A stretch of 64,000 bases of DNA, taken from the NCBI GenBank assembly GCA_029879245.1, contig JAOUQQ010000001.1, forward strand, positions 1 through 64,000, in the 5' to 3' direction. Numbering within the stretch: position 1 is the stretch's first letter; the number at the start of each line of letters is the position of its first letter. A model generated the notes under the pieces. It was not told the DNA's origin. It ran no database searches and saw only the letters and a program-made list of their open reading frames with translations. The translations under genes were made by a program, and so were the position numbers. Shown piece after piece: positions 59,959-64,000 of this stretch. Origin of the DNA: Chromatiales bacterium. GTDB lineage: Bacteria > Pseudomonadota > Gammaproteobacteria > Thiohalomonadales > Thiohalomonadaceae.

Positions 59959-62900
59959 TTAAAGCAGTATCCGCTCGATACCGCCCGCTCTCACCTCATC
60001 AATGAACTGCTGTTGCCACGCGTCTCCATGCATCTGCTTCATCATCTCCACCACGATATAGTCGGTATCAATGCCAGTGCTCTTGCGATAACGGGAGAGT
60101 CCCTGCTGGCAGGCGGGGCAGGAGGTGAGCACCTTCACAGAGGTGCCACCCGCCCCGTCGATGCCCTTGCGCAGCTCCTCCTCCTTGCGGAATCGAACCT
60201 GAGTGGCGATATCGGGGCGGGAGACGGCAAAGGTACCCGCCTCGCCACAACAGCGATCGGAGAGGGCGACCTCCTGCCCCATCAGGGTCGAGGCGACCCT
60301 GACCGGATTGTGACGCTTCATCGGGCTGTGGCACGGGTCATGATAGAGGTAGTGCTGTCCCGCTACCCCCTCCATCTTTACCCCCTTCTCCAGCAGATAC
60401 TCATGGATATCGAGCAGACGACAGCCGGGGAAGATCGCCTCAAACTGATACTTCAACAACTGGTCCATGCAGGTACCACAGGAGACCACTACCGTCTTGA
60501 TATCCATATAGTTAAGGGTATTGGCAACGCGGTGGAACAGCACCTGATTGTCGGTCGAGATCCGCTTGCCGGTCACATCATCACCACCGGCGCTCTGCGG
60601 GTAGCCGCAGCAGAGGTAGCCGGGTGGCAGCACCGTTTGTGCGCCGGTGTTGTAGAGCATCGCCAGGGTGGCGAGACCCACCTGACTGAAGAGACGCTCG
60701 GAGCCGCAGCCGGGGAAGTAGAAGACCGCCTCCTGCTCATCGGCATTGAGTCGCGGTTCTCGCAGGATCGGGATCACCTTGTCATCCTCCAGCCCCAGCA
60801 TCGCGCGGGTGGTCTGGCTCGGCAGCCCCTTTGGCAGTGGACGTTTTACAAAGTTGATCACCTGCTCTTTAATCTGCATCTTCCCCGTGGTACCGCGGGG
60901 GCGGCGCTTGTCGCGCAGCAGTCCGAAACGTTTGGCCAGTTTGTGGGCCAGACGCTGTCCGCGATATCCCCATTCGATCATCCCCTTGCGCATCAATTTG
61001 ATGGTGGAGGGATCGCTGACATTGAGGAAGGTCATCGCCAGGCGGGTCGCAAAACGGCTACGCCTCTGCCCATGGCTGCGCAGGGCATTACGCATCCGCA
61101 CCGTGACATCGCCAAAGTCGATATTGACCGGACAGGGCTTTACGCAACGGTGGCATACCGTGCAGTGATCCGCCACATCATTCATCTCATCAAAGTGGCG
61201 CACCGAGATACCGCGTCGGGTCTGCTCCTCATAGAGAAAGGCCTCGACGATCAGACCGGTGGCGAGGATCTTGTTGCGCGGTGAGTAGAGCAGGTTGGCA
61301 CGCGGCACATGAGTGGTACAGACACTCTTGCACTTGCCGCAACGCAGACAGTCCTTGACCATGTTGTTCAGCTCGCCCAGTTCACTCGCCTCCAGGATCA
61401 GCGCCTCCTGCTGCAGCAGACGTAGCGAAGGGGTATAGGCGTTGTTAAGACCGGAGCCTGCCAGCAGCTTGCCACGGTTAAAGCGCTGCTGCGGGTCAAC
61501 CTTCTGTTTGTATCCGCTAAAGGCAACCACACTCTCTTCGGCGAGGAACTGCATCTTGGTAATGCCGATGCCGTGTTCACCCGAGATCACCCCACCGAGT
61601 GATTCGGCCAGCGCCATGATGCGCTCGACCACCCTCTCCGCCCCGTGCAGCATCTCATAGTCGTTGGAGTGGACCGGGATATTGGTATGCACGTTGCCAT
61701 CGCCGGCATGCATGTGGGTGGCAACAAAGATCCGCTGCGGGCGGATCTCCGCATGTATCGCATCGATGCGGTTACGTACCCCCTCCAGTTCCCGCCCTGA
61801 GAAGATCTCCTTTAACGGCTTTTCCACCTCATCACGCCAGGAGATCCTCAGGTCGCGCCGCAGAATGAGGTTGAACAGTGTGTCACCGCTCTGCAGCTTC
61901 TCACCCAGCTCTGCTGAATAGAGCGACCCCTGCCCCGCGGCAGCCAGGTCCAGCCCATCAACAATGGCACGCCAGCGCCCTGCCGTCTGCGCCAGATGGC
62001 TCTGCGCCGCTTTACGCTTGGCATCGAGGATAGAGGTGTTCTCATCACTCTCCTCATAGTCGGTATCCACCAGGCGCTCGGGGAGGTCTCCCTGCAGATA
62101 GGAGGAGAGGCGCTCTACCATGCGCAACTTATTGCCGATCGACTGCTCGATATTGATCCGCTCGATCCCCTCGCTGTAGTCGGCCAGACGCTCCAGCGGG
62201 ATCACCACATCCTCGTTGATCTTGAAGGCGTTGGTGTGTGCCGCGATGGCGGCAGTACGGGCACGATCGGCCCAGAATTTGTGACGCGCCTCCGGGCTGG
62301 TAGCGATAAATCCTTCAGCGCCACGGGCGTTTGCCATGCGCACCACCATCGATGCCGCCTCGGCCACCTGCTCCTCATTGTCACCGGCAATATCGGCCAG
62401 CAGCACCATCTTCGGCAGGTCAGGCCGCGGCGCCTTGGTGCTGTAATTCACGGCCTTAATATAGCGATCATCCAGGTGCTCCAGTCCCGAGAGCATCACC
62501 CCGTCGAGGGCATCGATATAGTCCTTGGTTTCAATAATGGCAGGTACCGAGCGGCGCAACTCTGACCCGAAGAACTCCATACAGACGGTGCGCGTAAAGT
62601 TCGGCATGTGATGGAGGATAAAGATCGCCGAGGTGATGATGCCGTCACACCCCTCCTTCTGGATGCCGGGCAGGCCGCCTAGGAACTTGTTGGTCACATC
62701 CTTGCCAAGGCCGCGCTTGCGCAGGTGATCACCCGGGATCTGCAGCAGCTCCGGAACACCCTTGAGGGTTCTGCCATCCATGCCATAACGGCTGATACGA
62801 AACTCCGCTTCCGGCACCTCATGGATCTTGCCCAGATTGTGGTTGAGGCGCTCCACCTCCAGCCACTCGCCATCGGGCATCACCATCCGCCAGGAGACCA

Positions 62901-63795
62901 GATTATCGAGCGTGGTGCCCCACATCACCGCCTTCTTGCCACCGGCATTCATCGCGATATTGCCGCCGATACAGGAGGCATCCTGCGAGGTGGGGTCGAC
63001 GGCAAAGACATACCCGGCCGCCTCTGCCTGCTCCGAGACGCGGCGCGTGACCACCCCCACACCCACCTTGATGGTGGCAACCTCGTCACTCACGCCCGGC
63101 AGGCGACGGGGGGTAACGGCATCCATCTGCAGCAGCTTTTCGGTATTAATCACCACGCTATCGGCGTGCAGTGGCACCGCACCGCCGGTATAGCCGGTGC
63201 CGCCGCCACGGGGGATGATAGTGAGGTCAAGGTCGATACAGGCCCGTACCACCTCGGCGCACTCCGCCTCTGACTCCGGGGTGACGACAACAAACGGGTA
63301 CTCCACCCGCCAGTCTGAGGCGTCGGTGACGTGGCTTACTCGGGCCAGACCATCAAACTGGATGTTGTCACGGCGGGTGATCCTGCCAAGTCGATGGGCC
63401 ACCTCGGCGCGCTTCTCCTTCACACAGGGGAGCCAGCGCTCAAATTTCTTGACCGCCTCACGTGCCGCCGCGGCCAGTTGCAGCGCCTGTTCGTTCTGCT
63501 CGGCGCGCGCCTCTATCTGATCGAGACGGTGGTGCAACGCATGCACCAGTGACTCCCAGCGCTTGCGGTTCTCCAGCAGGTCATCCTGAATAAAGGGGTT
63601 GCGGCTGATCACCCACATATCCCCCAGCACCTCAAACAGCATCCGCGCAGAACGACCGGTCACCCGCTCACCGCGCAGGGTATTCAAGATCTCCCACTGT
63701 GCCTCACCGAGGAAGCGGATCACGATCTCGCGGTCAGAGAAGGAGGTATAGTTGTAGGGGATCTCGCGAATGCGAGCGGGGCTGTCACTACTCAT
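59959..63795 (-). CDS. Fused FAD-linked oxidase / Fe-S / CCG-domain oxidoreductase (D-lactate dehydrogenase-like)
   Basis: 1278 residues in one chain. A DUF3683-like N-terminus (about 1-150) precedes an FAD-binding PCMH domain ([17 protein letters not shown] near 195-210; [18 protein letters not shown]). Next is an FAD-oxidase C-terminal domain ending near [12 protein letters not shown]. Two [4Fe-4S] motifs, [11 protein letters not shown] near 817 and [12 protein letters not shown] near 877, follow, then a CCG/HdrB-like region with two cysteine sets ([27 protein letters not shown]). Such fusions oxidise 2-hydroxy acids (lactate or glycolate class) and deliver electrons to the quinone pool or a carrier. 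ATG 63795. Substrate not assignable from sequence. Confidence 0.88.
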   Translation of the reverse strand: MSSDSPARIREIPYNYTSFSDREIVIRFLGEAQWEILNTLRGERVTGRSARMLFEVLGDMWVISRNPFIQDDLLENRKRWESLVHALHHRLDQIEARAEQNEQALQLAAAAREAVKKFERWLPCVKEKRAEVAHRLGRITRRDNIQFDGLARVSHVTDASDWRVEYPFVVVTPESEAECAEVVRACIDLDLTIIPRGGGTGYTGGAVPLHADSVVINTEKLLQMDAVTPRRLPGVSDEVATIKVGVGVVTRRVSEQAEAAGYVFAVDPTSQDASCIGGNIAMNAGGKKAVMWGTTLDNLVSWRMVMPDGEWLEVERLNHNLGKIHEVPEAEFRISRYGMDGRTLKGVPELLQIPGDHLRKRGLGKDVTNKFLGGLPGIQKEGCDGIITSAIFILHHMPNFTRTVCMEFFGSELRRSVPAIIETKDYIDALDGVMLSGLEHLDDRYIKAVNYSTKAPRPDLPKMVLLADIAGDNEEQVAEAASMVVRMANARGAEGFIATSPEARHKFWADRARTAAIAAHTNAFKINEDVVIPLERLADYSEGIERINIEQSIGNKLRMVERLSSYLQGDLPERLVDTDYEESDENTSILDAKRKAAQSHLAQTAGRWRAIVDGLDLAAAGQGSLYSAELGEKLQSGDTLFNLILRRDLRISWRDEVEKPLKEIFSGRELEGVRNRIDAIHAEIRPQRIFVATHMHAGDGNVHTNIPVHSNDYEMLHGAERVVERIMALAESLGGVISGEHGIGITKMQFLAEESVVAFSGYKQKVDPQQRFNRGKLLAGSGLNNAYTPSLRLLQQEALILEASELGELNNMVKDCLRCGKCKSVCTTHVPRANLLYSPRNKILATGLIVEAFLYEEQTRRGISVRHFDEMNDVADHCTVCHRCVKPCPVNIDFGDVTVRMRNALRSHGQRRSRFATRLAMTFLNVSDPSTIKLMRKGMIEWGYRGQRLAHKLAKRFGLLRDKRRPRGTTGKMQIKEQVINFVKRPLPKGLPSQTTRAMLGLEDDKVIPILREPRLNADEQEAVFYFPGCGSERLFSQVGLATLAMLYNTGAQTVLPPGYLCCGYPQSAGGDDVTGKRISTDNQVLFHRVANTLNYMDIKTVVVSCGTCMDQLLKYQFEAIFPGCRLLDIHEYLLEKGVKMEGVAGQHYLYHDPCHSPMKRHNPVRVASTLMGQEVALSDRCCGEAGTFAVSRPDIATQVRFRKEEELRKGIDGAGGTSVKVLTSCPACQQGLSRYRKSTGIDTDYIVVEMMKQMHGDAWQQQFIDEVRAGGIERILL

Positions 63796-63905
63796 CGATG
63801 GCGTGTATCGTCAAACGAAAAGGGGGCTAAGTTTATCAAGGTTCAAGTCGGAAGTCTCAACTCATCGTTTTGCACGGTGGTTTGAGATTTACTACTTTTT
63901 CAGCG

Positions 63906-63940
63906 GAAATGAAAACGGGACCCGAAGGTCCCGTTCTCAA
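63906..63940 (-). terminator. Rho-independent terminator (UUCG loop) of the truncated porin-like gene
   Basis: On the minus strand AACGGGACC-TTCG-GGTCCCGTT is a perfect stem followed by TTCATTTCC. It lies 30 bp after the stop of the gene entering from the right edge. Confidence 0.88.
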
Positions 63941-63964
63941 CAGACTAAACGATTCGAGAATCGA

Positions 63965-64000
63965 TTAGAATGCTACGCGCAGACCAGCAGCGATAGCTGA
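63965..64000 (-). CDS. C-terminus of a probable outer-membrane porin (cut by window edge)
   Basis: Only the last 11 codons are inside the window: SAIAAGLRVAF then TAA. Alternating small and hydrophobic residues with a terminal phenylalanine are the signature of the last beta-strand of outer-membrane beta-barrels, recognised by the Bam machinery. The strong terminator immediately downstream supports a real, highly expressed gene on the minus strand. The gene body lies beyond the right edge, so the exact porin type is unknown. Confidence 0.6.
   Translation of the reverse strand, partial: SAIAAGLRVAF

Overview
The window reads as chromosomal DNA of a chemolithoautotrophic, sulfur-oxidising gammaproteobacterium, most plausibly of the Chromatiales/Sedimenticolaceae type. 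This rests on gene content: aprBA, qmoAB-hdrCB, soeABC and sat for oxidising sulfite to sulfate, a sulfur-globule envelope protein, cbbQ/cbbO-type RuBisCO activation genes, a DabA-type inorganic-carbon accumulation cluster, hyp hydrogenase-maturation genes and a PomA-like stator. No phage, insertion sequence, CRISPR array, rRNA or tRNA was seen. Genus-level placement is inference.

Layout. 1-1955 (minus): hypB-hypC-hypD, with hypD running off the left edge. 2084-5724: rsmA, a c-di-GMP HD-GYP phosphodiesterase and a membrane adenylate cyclase. 5854-15130 (minus): a compact five-gene cluster holding DabA and four complex-I-like antiporter subunits, probably an inorganic carbon pump. 15265-18229: a CoA-binding protein gene broken by an in-frame TAG, then lemA and a large M48 peptidase. 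18502-23571 (minus): qmoA-qmoB-hdrC-hdrB, ending in a strong terminator. Divergent from it lie cbbQ-cbbO (23857-26616). 26613-34945: housekeeping and envelope genes, including a cyclase with a C-terminal SH3 domain, MscS, cytochrome b561, a DegP/Q protease, an OmpA protein, TrmO and a YkgJ-type protein. 35146-44219: the sulfite node. aprBA (minus) and soeABC (plus) diverge from a 523-bp regulatory region, and sat follows soeABC as its own unit. 44329-49911: cca, ppnP, the sulfur-globule protein, a Sel1/SH3 protein, a lytic transglycosylase, a DUF350 protein and a divergent ferredoxin-reductase with an HTH partner. 50122-59703 (mostly minus): a GNAT-deacetylase fusion, a JAMM/E1 pair, prmC, ilvA, rpiA, a PilZ-like gene, and a motAB/pomAB pair whose A gene is frameshifted. 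59959-63795 (minus): a 1278-residue FAD/Fe-S oxidoreductase. The last bases hold the C-terminus of a probable porin.

How it works together. Sulfur deposited in protein-coated periplasmic globules ends up as cytoplasmic sulfite. Sulfite can be oxidised directly by membrane-bound SoeABC, or indirectly to APS by AprBA, with Sat releasing sulfate and ATP and QmoAB-HdrCB taking the electrons. The Dab cluster would supply bicarbonate and CbbQ/CbbO would maintain RuBisCO, although no RuBisCO gene lies here. Two genes look broken in this assembly (the CoA-binding protein and pomA/motA); sequencing error is possible for both.

The best candidate for an under-described system is the DabA cluster, in which the usual single NuoL-like partner is joined by three further NuoM/NuoN-like subunits. 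Next is the unusual repeat and palindrome content of the control regions upstream of qmo and between aprB and soeA.
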